Source: Micromonospora chokoriensis (lineage in GTDB: Bacteria; Actinomycetota; Actinomycetes; Mycobacteriales; Micromonosporaceae). From it: a DNA stretch of 64,000 nt. Made by a program: the position numbers and the translations under genes. The notes below the pieces were generated by a model. It was not told the origin of the DNA. It ran no database searches and worked only from the letters and a program-made list of their open reading frames with translations. The stretch is from positions 5,146,001-5,210,000 of the forward strand of contig NZ_LT607409.1 in assembly GCF_900091505.1 (NCBI RefSeq). The letters run 5' to 3'. Numbering within the stretch: the first letter of the stretch is position 1; each line of letters opens with the position of its first letter. Positions 35,370 through 42,351 of this stretch are shown here, piece by piece.

Positions 35370-35579
35370 CTCGACCCCTTCACCGACGCGCAGATGGCGG
35401 ACATCGTCGCCGGGGACGTGCTCGACGGTTCGTTCTGCTGGACAGCCGGGCTCGGGTGGCTGGCCTGGGACGGTTTGAGGCACGTGGGGCACCCGGTCTC
35501 TGCACACCTCGGCCACCCCTGGCCCATACGTGTGAACACCCGGGCCACCCCCGGCCGACTGGTCGAAGAAGCCGGGTGA
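35370..35579 (+). pseudogene. Possible remnant of a phage/plasmid primase N terminus
   Basis: The frame reads LDPFTDAQMADIVAGDVL followed by DGSFCWTAGLGWLAWDG, which resembles the first 40 residues of P4-type primase/replication proteins of actinomycete phages and integrative elements. After WDGLRHVG the similarity stops and the frame ends at 35579 after unrelated sequence. There is no clear start codon with a ribosome site. The identification rests on recalled family pattern and is tentative. Confidence 0.35.
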
Positions 35580-35640
35580 ACACCCCCGCTACCGCTGGCC
35601 CACTCCTACTACGTCCCACCCACGAACGGAGGAGACGACC

Positions 35641-35928
35641 ATGACCACCACGACCATCGGCTACCTGTTCCCTCACCCGCGCCACGGCGCCATCTCCCTG
35701 GCCGTCCCCTGCGAGCCGTGCCGCGCGTTCCACTGGCACGGGGCCGGCACCATCGACCGGCCGCTCCACGCGCCGGGTGACGTGACTGAGCGGCTGTCGC
35801 ACTGCCCGAACGGTAACGAGTACTCCGACATCCGCATCTCGGCCGACCCGTTCCGCCGGGCGTGGATGACACCGCAGCGCGGCCGGTTCTCCGCCGCGTA
35901 CCGGCGGCACGTAGATGTGACCCGATGA
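35641..35928 (+). CDS. Small hypothetical protein of the mobile element
   Basis: 95 residues, no recognised domain. Contains VPCEPCRAFHWHG, a CxxC with nearby His, and later SHCPNGNEY, so metal binding is conceivable. No signal peptide or membrane segment. The ribosome site AACGGAGGAG before ATG 35641 is strong and belongs to a motif repeated at other genes of the element. The ATG of the next gene overlaps its stop. Confidence 0.65.
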   Translation: MTTTTIGYLFPHPRHGAISLAVPCEPCRAFHWHGAGTIDRPLHAPGDVTERLSHCPNGNEYSDIRISADPFRRAWMTPQRGRFSAAYRRHVDVTR

Positions 35929-36161
35929 GCGAGTGGCGCGAGGCTCCGCCGTGGTCGGCCGCGGAATGGCGAATGCCAGCGACCCGGGCTGAGATCGTGG
36001 CGGAGCTAGACCTCTGCGAGGTGCCGGTGACGGCCACTCCAGCGCAGGCGTACTGCCGCCTAGAGCTGTCCGGCCCGTGGGTCGCTCGCGGCCCGATGTC
36101 CGCCGCGCTGCGCTACCGGCGCGAGCGAGTGTCCGTCCTGTCCGGACGGGGGGACAGGTAG
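35925..36161 (+). CDS. Small hypothetical protein of the mobile element
   Basis: 78 residues starting in the ATGA overlap with the gene before. It contains WSAAEWRMPATRAEIVAELDLCEVPVTATPAQAYCRLEL, a predicted helical region; ends in Arg-rich RYRRERVSVLSGRGDR. No family recognised. Its 3' end already enters the TGTCCG-rich tract, so the last ten codons may be incidental. Confidence 0.55.
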   Translation: MSEWREAPPWSAAEWRMPATRAEIVAELDLCEVPVTATPAQAYCRLELSGPWVARGPMSAALRYRRERVSVLSGRGDR

Positions 36162-36198
36162 GACAGCCACGGACAACGGACGGCCCGGACAACCGGTG

Positions 36199-36207
36199 TT
36201 ATCCACA
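36199..36207 (+). promoter_or_regulatory. Perfect DnaA box
   Basis: TTATCCACA, identical to the strongest DnaA-binding nonamer. A second copy on the other strand lies at 37176-37184. Confidence 0.5.
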
Positions 36208-36284
36208 CGGCTGGCCACGTTCGGGAGCGCTCCGATGTCCGCGCTGTCCGGTTGCTGGTTGTCCGCCTGGCCGACACCACCGAT

Positions 36285-36318
36285 ACGTCTGGCCCGGACC
36301 TAGGTCCGGGCCAGACGT
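36285..36318. repeat. 34-bp perfect palindrome
   Basis: ACGTCTGGCCCGGACCT followed directly by its reverse complement, with no loop. A second CCTAGGTC follows about 30 bases later. It could be a protein-binding site or a resolution or nicking site of the element; as RNA it would form a stem but there is no gene end next to it on the plus strand except at 36161. Confidence 0.7.
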
Positions 36319-36565
36319 TCTCCCTGTTCAACGCCGATCGGTCCACTGACCTAGGTCGCCGCCCCAGGTCCGGACAGCCCGCGTGTCCGCGCTGTCCGCG
36401 TGTCCGCTGTCAGGAGGTTGTCCAGCGCTCGGACACGGCCACGTCCCCCGGGTTGTCCAACCTGTCCGCGTGTCCGTCGCTGTCCGCGTCCAAGGCTCTC
36501 CGGCTGTCCACCCGTGCCGGTGAACAGTTCAACCGGAAGGTGCAGCCCTAGGCGATGAACTTGCG

Positions 36566-36600
36566 GAGTCCGGGCGCAAGCGGCGCTCGCGCCCGGACTC
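36566..36600. terminator. Terminator of the small membrane-protein gene
   Basis: GAGTCCGGGCGC and GCGCCCGGACTC, a 12-bp stem with an 11-base loop, seven bases beyond the stop codon of the minus-strand gene at 36607. Confidence 0.75.
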
Positions 36601-36606
36601 GTCGCG

Positions 36607-36903
36607 CTACCGCCGGCCCCGGGGAGGCCGCTTGCGCAGCACCACCGCAATCGCCCCGATCGCGGCCAGGGCAATGCCGCTGATGGCGGGAATCGCCACC
36701 GGGGCGACGTTGCCCTTCTCCTCCGCGCTACTCAAGACGATGCAGAGCAACGCCCCGATGGACAGCGCTGTCACCAGCAGCAACCCTGCGATCAGGGCGT
36801 TCTCCGTGCTGCCAGCTCCCCCGGGCTGGTGCGGCCCGGTACCTCTCGTTACCGTGGTCACTTGGTCTCGTTCTCCCTCGCAGATGGTCCTTACCTCGGA
36901 CAT
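36607..36903 (-). CDS. Small two-helix membrane protein
   Basis: 98 residues: a polar N-terminal 30, helix one ALIAGLLLVTALSIGALLCIVL, a short loop, helix two VAIPAISGIALAAIGAIAVVL, and a basic tail RKRPPRGRR that should stay inside. No family recognised. Followed by its own terminator. Similar small membrane proteins occur in mobile elements, for example in spread or entry-exclusion functions, but nothing here proves that. Confidence 0.6.
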   Translation of the reverse strand: MSEVRTICEGERDQVTTVTRGTGPHQPGGAGSTENALIAGLLLVTALSIGALLCIVLSSAEEKGNVAPVAIPAISGIALAAIGAIAVVLRKRPPRGRR

Positions 36904-37629
36904 GAGCGGACGTGACCGTTCAAGGCGGCCCCGGGGATGCCAGTCCCCGGGAGTCCGCCGCCTTGACCTGGCGGACCAGGCTGGCTACTTCCGTTGGAGC
37001 AATGTAGCTAGCGGACCGGACAGCGAACCCACCACCGAGCGTTCGGCGGCCCTCTCTCCCGCGCTCGGTTGGACTGTAATGGCACCTCCCCCCGCTACCG
37101 TCCCGCCCCGCACGCGCCAATGCGGCGCAGCCAAAGGGCAAATGCACATCAGTGCGACAGCTTCCGGAGCGCCGCTGTGGATAAGCATGTGGACGCTGTC
37201 TGATGGATCGGTGGTTTCGCCGCCCGTCTCCCACCATCAGAACGAACGCGGTACACGAACGTTTCTTGCGCAGCAGTGCGGTGTCCTTGTGTTCCACCTC
37301 GGGCGCGTAGCGCAGGCAGCGCACCTCCCGAGGCGGTCCGCGAACCGTGTCCGCCCCCTCACCGCCCGGGTATGTCAGGCGGTCTGTATCACCTCAGCGA
37401 ACATGTCGAAGTCCCCGGAAAAACCTCCCCGGAACCGATGCTAGAAACCGCAGCAGTAGTCGATCTTCTCGGCGACCCCACCCGCGCCCGCGCTTCGGCT
37501 GCGCCCACGATCCGGCCAACGTGATGTACATGCCGGGCCACTTGCGGACCAGCCCCAGCTCCGGCGCAGGCTACTCGGCCTGGACGTCCCCGCCGCGCTG
37601 GTGATCCAGCACGAGCAAGGCGTGATCGC
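36904..37629. other. Gene-poor region of the element
   Basis: About 720 bases without a convincing complete gene. It holds a perfect DnaA box on the minus strand (37176-37184, TGTGGATAA). The end shows a frame finishing GLDVPAALVIQHEQGVIA whose TGA (37631-37633) overlaps the GTG of the next gene, as active genes in this element do. Upstream this frame is closed by stops at 37442 and 37454 and has no start. It is probably the tail of a broken gene. Confidence 0.45.
37176..37184 (-). promoter_or_regulatory. Perfect DnaA box (minus strand)
   Basis: TGTGGATAA on the plus strand, i.e. TTATCCACA on the minus strand, about 970 bases from the first copy. Confidence 0.45.
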
Positions 37630-37881
37630 GTGAGCCCGCTTGCCCGGCCGGACGTGACCGGTGCCGCACTCGGTCGGTGCCGCATCCACCGCCGGCCACT
37701 GCTGGCCGAGCAGCCCGCCGTCCTCGCGGAGCAGATCGCCACCGACCGGCTTGCTCGGGACTCCGGCACACCTGGCCCGCTGCCGCTCCCCCAGCCGTCG
37801 CGCCGACACGGCTACTGCTCGGACTGCGTGGCCTCCCTGGCCGCTGCGGCGGTGGTCTACCTGAACGGAGACGACCAGTGA
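37630..37881 (+). CDS. Small Cys/His-containing protein of the element
   Basis: 83 residues from GTG 37630, overlapping the stop of the (broken) frame before it. Contains CRIHRRPLLAEQ near residue 17 and HGYCSDCVASLAAAAVVYL near the end; the CxxC plus the earlier Cys/His may bind zinc. No family recognised. It ends NGDDQ, and its last 15 bases double as the ribosome site for the next gene. Confidence 0.6.
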   Translation: MSPLARPDVTGAALGRCRIHRRPLLAEQPAVLAEQIATDRLARDSGTPGPLPLPQPSRRHGYCSDCVASLAAAAVVYLNGDDQ

Positions 37882-38096
37882 CGCCCGAGGAGGAGTGGCA
37901 GGCCAGCCAGGCGCGACGGGCGGCAGAGGCAGCCCGGTGGGAGGAATCCACCCGCCGCAAGCTGGACGCCAACCGCGCCGCGCTGGCCACGAGGCAGGCA
38001 TGGCAACCGGCCGAGATCGCCGAGATTCAGCACCGGTTCCGCGTGGCCATGATGGGCGGCGGATCGCTGCTCCCGACGAACGGGGACGACCAGTGA
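37878..38096 (+). CDS. Small charged helical protein of the element
   Basis: 72 residues beginning in a GTGA overlap. Largely alpha-helical and charged: TPEEEWQASQARRAAEAARWEESTRR, then RQAWQPAEIAEIQHRFRVAMMGG. It again ends NGDDQ followed by GTGA, so the C-terminal residues are dictated by the shared coupling sequence. No recognised family. Confidence 0.6.
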   Translation: MTPEEEWQASQARRAAEAARWEESTRRKLDANRAALATRQAWQPAEIAEIQHRFRVAMMGGGSLLPTNGDDQ

Positions 38097-38603
38097 GCAT
38101 CTACCCGACCGACACGCGCGTGAGATACGCCCCCGACCGTGGCGTGTGGGCCATGACCACGCCGCAGGGGCAGACGACATCCTCACCGCGATGATGGTCT
38201 ACGCCGAGCGCGCCGGGCACCGGGTTGCACCTGCGGTCGGCAGCCGTCCGGCGACCACTTCGCCGGTCTCCAGACCTCCGAGCCGCGAGCGCACCGGATC
38301 GGGTCGCAGGGCGGCACGGTGCTCTACGGGCACGGGCCGGTCGGTTTCAGCGGCCCCGACGCGGTGGAGGCCAACGCGCAGCACTGCCCGCACGACAACC
38401 GGGAAGGCGAGGAACGGGCGCGGGTCAGCGACCTCCGCAGGTACGGCGCTGCGTACGCGACTTTGGCCGAGACGCAGGAGTTGAGCGATCTCCGCGAGGC
38501 CCTTAGCGGTGTAGAAGGCGCACTAAAGGATCAGGACCACATCGGGGTCGGAGCGCACGCGCGGTACATCTCGGAAGCCCTGGAGAGCATTGCCAAGCGC
38601 TAA
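38093..38603 (+). pseudogene. Frameshifted gene of the element
   Basis: A frame starts at GTG 38093 in the usual GTGA overlap (SIYPTDTRVRYAPDRGVWAMTTP) but stops at 38194. A second frame gives ADDILTAMMVYAERAGHRVAP from about 38170, and a third gives DHFAGLQTSEPRAHRIGSQGGTVLYGHGPVGFSGPDAVEANAQH and a plausible helical C terminus to 38603. Coding-like sequence thus passes through all three frames, as expected for one gene with two frameshifts. Alternatively the last part is a separate 94-residue gene from GTG 38319. Confidence 0.45.
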
Positions 38604-38618
38604 CGGCACCAAGACGAG

Positions 38619-38645
38619 CGGCCCGGACCCACTAACTCCGGGCCG
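38619..38645. terminator. Terminator between convergent genes of the element
   Basis: CGGCCCGGA, nine bases, TCCGGGCCG followed by TTTC: a 9-bp stem between the broken gene and the excisionase-like gene. Confidence 0.65.
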
Positions 38646-38647
38646 TT

Positions 38648-38890
38648 TCAGCGTGCGTCCGGGTCCGCGTCTCGTGCTTGGTGTGGCCGGTGCTCGGTGA
38701 TCCACGCTTCCACGTCCTCCACCAACCACACCGCTCCCCCGGCCAGGCGATCGAACGGCTCCGGGAAATCTGGCCTGCTGGTGATCTGCACGACGCGGGC
38801 GCGGGACACCTGGAGGCGTTCCTGTAGCTCGGCGCTGCCGTACAGCCTGCGGACCATGGACCGGACGCTATGCGGACCCGACAGTGTCAT
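38648..38890 (-). CDS. AlpA/excisionase-like helix-turn-helix protein
   Basis: 80 residues with a MerR/AlpA-type HTH: LYGSAELQERLQVSRARVVQITSRPDFPEPFDRLAGGAVWLVEDVEAWITEH. This pattern (prediction of strand-helix-turn-helix, then FPEP.. and W..DVEAW) is typical of excisionase/AlpA-family proteins in actinomycete integrative elements and phages. ATG 38890 lies inside an inverted repeat; ATG 38857, just before the conserved part, is the alternative. No integrase gene adjoins it, unusual for an active element. Confidence 0.85.
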   Translation of the reverse strand: MTLSGPHSVRSMVRRLYGSAELQERLQVSRARVVQITSRPDFPEPFDRLAGGAVWLVEDVEAWITEHRPHQARDADPDAR

Positions 38891-38922
38891 ATGTGACAGC
38901 TGTCAGACTTGACACTGTCGGG
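38877..38922. promoter_or_regulatory. Nested inverted repeats at the excisionase start
   Basis: Outer arms CCCGACAGTGTCA (38877-38889) and TGACACTGTCGGG (38910-38922), perfect over 13 bases. Inside lies the 12-bp palindrome TGACAGCTGTCA (38894-38905). The left arm covers the ATG of the excisionase-like gene. Four TGACA/TGTCA half-sites within 46 bases suggest cooperative binding of a repressor, perhaps of the lost element regulator. Confidence 0.7.
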
Positions 38923-39048
38923 TGCGACAGGGCACGATTCCCTAGAGGGCTCGTACGGACGGCAACCAGCCAGGGCCTTTCGGTGAGCGGTCCGGGTTCC
39001 TGATCAGGGATCGGTGCCCGGATCTGCCCGTTTCTGGGAGGTGGAGCC

Positions 39049-39231
39049 GTGGCCATGGACGACGGACCCGTGACGCCAGCGCTGGTCATCTGGACGGCGC
39101 AACGGGTGATTGCCCAGCATCACGAGCCACCGAGTGAGCACCGGGCCACCGGTGGCTGCGGGCAGTGCCAGGGCGACCGGCGCGAGATGTTGACGTGGGC
39201 GCGGGGCACGCTCCGGGAGCACCGCAGGTGA
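39049..39231 (+). CDS. Small zinc-ribbon-like protein (paralogue 1)
   Basis: 60 residues from GTG 39049 (ATG 39055 also possible) after a strong GGGAGGTGGAG. Pattern: ALVIWTAQRVIAQHHEP, GGCGQCQGDRREMLTWARGTLREHRR. The CGQC pair and two upstream histidines could bind zinc. The next gene is a relative with the same layout; both overlap by GTGA. No known family. Confidence 0.65.
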   Translation: MAMDDGPVTPALVIWTAQRVIAQHHEPPSEHRATGGCGQCQGDRREMLTWARGTLREHRR

Positions 39232-39410
39232 TCGAGCGGGAGTTGCCCCGGTCGGTGTGGGTGCCGATGGTGGCCCGGCAGACCATCGCGGAGCACCAGG
39301 CCGGCAGCGCGTGTCGGCGCTGTCGGCCGGACGGGTGCACCGAGCTGCGGTGGGCGCGCGACCGGTTGAAGGCGTACCGGGTGGCCGGGAACCGGTCGCA
39401 GCGGTACTGA
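39228..39410 (+). CDS. Small zinc-ribbon-like protein (paralogue 2)
   Basis: 60 residues: PRSVWVPMVARQTIAEHQAGSACRRC, then CTELRWARDRLKAYRV. It shares with the preceding protein the order tryptophan-helix-His, CxxC, and LxWARxxLxxxR, so the two probably arose by tandem duplication. It has an additional Cys (PDGC). Starts in a GTGA overlap; followed by a terminator. Confidence 0.65.
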   Translation: MIERELPRSVWVPMVARQTIAEHQAGSACRRCRPDGCTELRWARDRLKAYRVAGNRSQRY

Positions 39411-39424
39411 CACCGGACAGTCGT

Positions 39425-39455
39425 CGGCCCCACCCCTTAGATGGGGGTGGGGCCG
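39425..39455. terminator. Terminator at the right end of the element
   Basis: CGGCCCCACCCC and GGGGTGGGGCCG, a 12-bp stem with a 7-base loop, 15 bases past the last small gene. Confidence 0.8.
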
Positions 39456-39562
39456 ATTCCTTCTCCCACGTCTCTAACGGTGTGTCGCCACCGTGACCAG
39501 ACTGCACGGACCCGCACGACCTGACCGACCGGTCCGCGCGCGGGCAGGGGAAGGTCAGGCGG

Positions 39563-40174
39563 TTACTTCGGGACGGTGAAGCGCAGGTGCGTGACGTGCG
39601 GTGATTCGATCACCGCGGTTCGTACGAGCTCGATGTGGTCGGTGCCGAGATCGTCGAACGGGCGCGTGCCGGCGCCGAGGAACACCGGTACGAGTTGGAT
39701 GTGGATGTCGTCCACCAGCCCGGCCTTGACGAACTGTCGTGCGGTGGTGGGCCCGCCCATGATGAGGACGTTGCGGTCGCCCGCTGCATGACGGGCCTGA
39801 CGTAGCGCGCTGTGCAGGCCGTCGGTGACGAAGGTGAAGGTGGCGCTCTTCATCGCCAACGGTTCGCGTGCCTCGTGGGTGACCACGAAGCACGGCACCG
39901 GGAACGGGGTGTCCTCCCACAGGTCCACACCGACGTCGAACGTCCGCTTGCCGACCACCACGGCACCCGTCGTCGCGTGGATTTCCCGCGCCTGGGCGGC
40001 GTCGACGCCGACCGGGGTGACCCCGTCAGCCGCCACGGCGCGGTCGCCGTCGGAGCGGAACAGCCACTCGTGCAACCGTTCGCCGCCCACGCCCATCGGT
40101 TGTTCCCTGGTGACGTCGGGTCCGGCGGCGAAGCCGTCCAGCGACACGCTCATGCTCAACAGAACGCGGCCCAT
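39563..40174 (-). CDS. Dihydrofolate reductase-fold (RibD C-terminal) protein
   Basis: 203 residues of the RibD_C/DHFR-like family: VLLSMSVSLDGFAAGPD at the N terminus, VVVGKRTFDVGVDLWEDTPFPVPCFVVTHE, VLIMGGPTTARQFVKAGLVDDIHIQLVPVFLGAGTRPF in the C-terminal half. The fold binds NADPH, and stand-alone members are YwjB/YyaP-like reductases of unknown substrate. AGGAGGACGCG before the ATG fixes the start. Monocistronic on the minus strand. Confidence 0.9.
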   Translation of the reverse strand: MGRVLLSMSVSLDGFAAGPDVTREQPMGVGGERLHEWLFRSDGDRAVAADGVTPVGVDAAQAREIHATTGAVVVGKRTFDVGVDLWEDTPFPVPCFVVTHEAREPLAMKSATFTFVTDGLHSALRQARHAAGDRNVLIMGGPTTARQFVKAGLVDDIHIQLVPVFLGAGTRPFDDLGTDHIELVRTAVIESPHVTHLRFTVPK

Positions 40175-40259
40175 CGCGTCCTCCTCGTCGTTCGGGTCCC
40201 GTCAGGTGAACGTCCCGCAGGAGTATGACGTGACTCGATGGCGCCGAGGGGGCACCGCC

Positions 40260-40338
40260 GTGATCCACTCGATATCGGGGAAGTGGGGTTATCCGAGCGG
40301 CTCGGACACCCCCAAGTCGGGGAACGCGAGTGGATCAC
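40260..40338. repeat. 79-nt nested hairpin element
   Basis: Outer arms GTGATCCACTCG (40260-40271) and CGAGTGGATCAC (40327-40338) are perfect over 12 bases. Inside are GTGGGG/CACCCC arms and a central hairpin TCCGAG-CGG-CTCGGA (40292-40306). TCGGGGAA occurs twice as a direct repeat. The element stands upstream of an ABC exporter gene in a 268-base gap. It may be a dispersed palindromic repeat, a structured leader RNA, or a terminator. Confidence 0.7.
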
Positions 40339-40442
40339 GCTGGATGCCGGCCGCCGGACCGGAGGCGGCGAGTCGGCAACCGTGTCAGCCGGTGTCGGTC
40401 GCGTGTCGGGGCGGTGTCAGCGGGCCGGCGCATGCTGTACGC

Positions 40443-41419
<977 letters not shown>

Positions 41420-41423
<4 letters not shown>

Positions 41424-42247
41424 GCACTCTGACCGACGCACCACCCACCCGGAGCAGGGCGCTGTCGACGATCACCGCGCACCCGCGACCGTTCCGACTG
41501 GTCCGGCACTCGTTGGCGCTCGCCAAGCGCAGCCTCATCAAGACCTGGCGTACGCCCGAGGCGCTCATCGACGTCACGTTGCAGCCGGTGCTGTTCCTGG
41601 TCATCTTCGTGTACGTCTTCGGCGGCGCGGTCGCCGGATCGACACACGACTACCTGCAGTTCCTGCTGCCCGGCATCCTGGCGCAGACCATCGCGACAGG
41701 TGCCATCGCGATCGGCGTCAACCTCAACACCGACATCTCCAAGGGCATCTTCGACAGGTTCCGGTCGTTGCCGATCCCCCGCTCCGCACCACTTGTCGGC
41801 GCGGTCCTCGGCGACGTCGTCCGGTACGTGATCGTCACGGTGTCGACCCTCGCGATCGGCTACGTGATGGGTTTCCGGATCGAGACCGACCTGTTCCGGG
41901 CCGTCGCCGGGTGTCTGCTCGCGGTGCTGTTCGCGCTCTGCCTGAGCTGGCTGCCGGTGCTCGTGTCGATGAAGGTGCGGACCGCGGGCGCCGTCCAGGG
42001 CGTCATGTTCGCGCTGATCATGCCGCTGAGCTTCGCGTCCAACGTGTTCGTCGGGGCCGACACCCTGCCCGGCTGGATGCAGGCGTTCGTGGACGTCAAC
42101 CCGATGACCCACCTGGTGGCGTCGGTACGCGGCCTGTTCCTCGGCACCCCGCTCGGCTCGCACGTGTGGTGGACCCTCGCCTGGTGCGCCGGTTTCGTGG
42201 TGCTGTTCATGCCGCTGGCGCTGCGCGCGTACCGGAAGAAGATCTGA
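41420..42247 (+). CDS. DrrB-type ABC-2 exporter permease
   Basis: 275 residues with six helices: cytosolic N terminus, then LIDVTLQPVLFLVIFVYVFGGAV, LQFLLPGILAQTIATGAIAIGVNLNTDISKGIFDRFRSLPIPRSAPLVGAVLGDV (the conserved ABC-2 segment), and LPGWMQAFVDVNPMTHLVASVRGLF near the C terminus, the typical DrrB ending. The ATG overlaps the ATPase stop (ATGA). Confidence 0.93.
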
Positions 42248-42257
42248 CCTGGTCGCG

Positions 42258-42285
42258 GCGTCGGCACCCGGAGGGGCCGGCGCCG
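42258..42285. terminator. Hairpin after the exporter operon
   Basis: GGCGTCGGC, ten bases, GCCGGCGCC (one mismatch), 10 bases after the permease stop codon. Confidence 0.5.
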
Positions 42286-42351
42286 TGACCGAGCCGGACA
42301 CCACTCCACATCCATTGACCAACGTCGCTGCATGCGACATGCTTTCCCACC

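Larger units (their letters stand above)
36128..36515. repeat. TGTCC-rich iteron-like tract, possible replication origin
   Basis: Within about 390 bases TGTCCG occurs around ten times, with several CGGACA on the other strand and TGTCCA variants between. Several are inside DnaA-box-like nonamers (TTGTCCAGC, TTGTCCAAC, TTGTCCGCC, CTGTCCACC). A perfect DnaA box lies at 36199-36207 and a 34-bp palindrome at 36285-36318. No gene is convincing here. The make-up resembles plasmid origins built from short iterated motifs, but repeat spacing is not regular. Confidence 0.5.
35370..39460. mobile_element. Decayed integrative/plasmid-like element
   Basis: This 4-kb tract differs from its surroundings. 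Genes are tiny and overlap by GTGA/ATGA. There are long palindromes and DnaA boxes, a possible primase fragment on the left and an AlpA/excisionase-like gene on the right. Frames are broken in at least one place. No integrase, no transfer gene and no tRNA target is visible, so I read it as a remnant of an actinomycete integrative element or plasmid. The boundaries are approximate: left of the GntR operon start and right of the terminator at 39425-39455. Confidence 0.55.

Noticed and set aside
36128..36515. CRISPR array in the TGTCC-rich tract
   Set aside because: Repeats are only 6-9 bases, occur in both orientations and are irregularly spaced; no cas genes are present.
36920..37324. Minus-strand frame of 134 residues in the mobile-element gap
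   Set aside because: No ribosome site, no domain, unusual Arg/Ser-rich composition; I could not support it as a gene.
37441..38100. Minus-strand frame of 219 residues
   Set aside because: Opposite to small plus-strand genes with coupled starts; no start signal or motif of its own.
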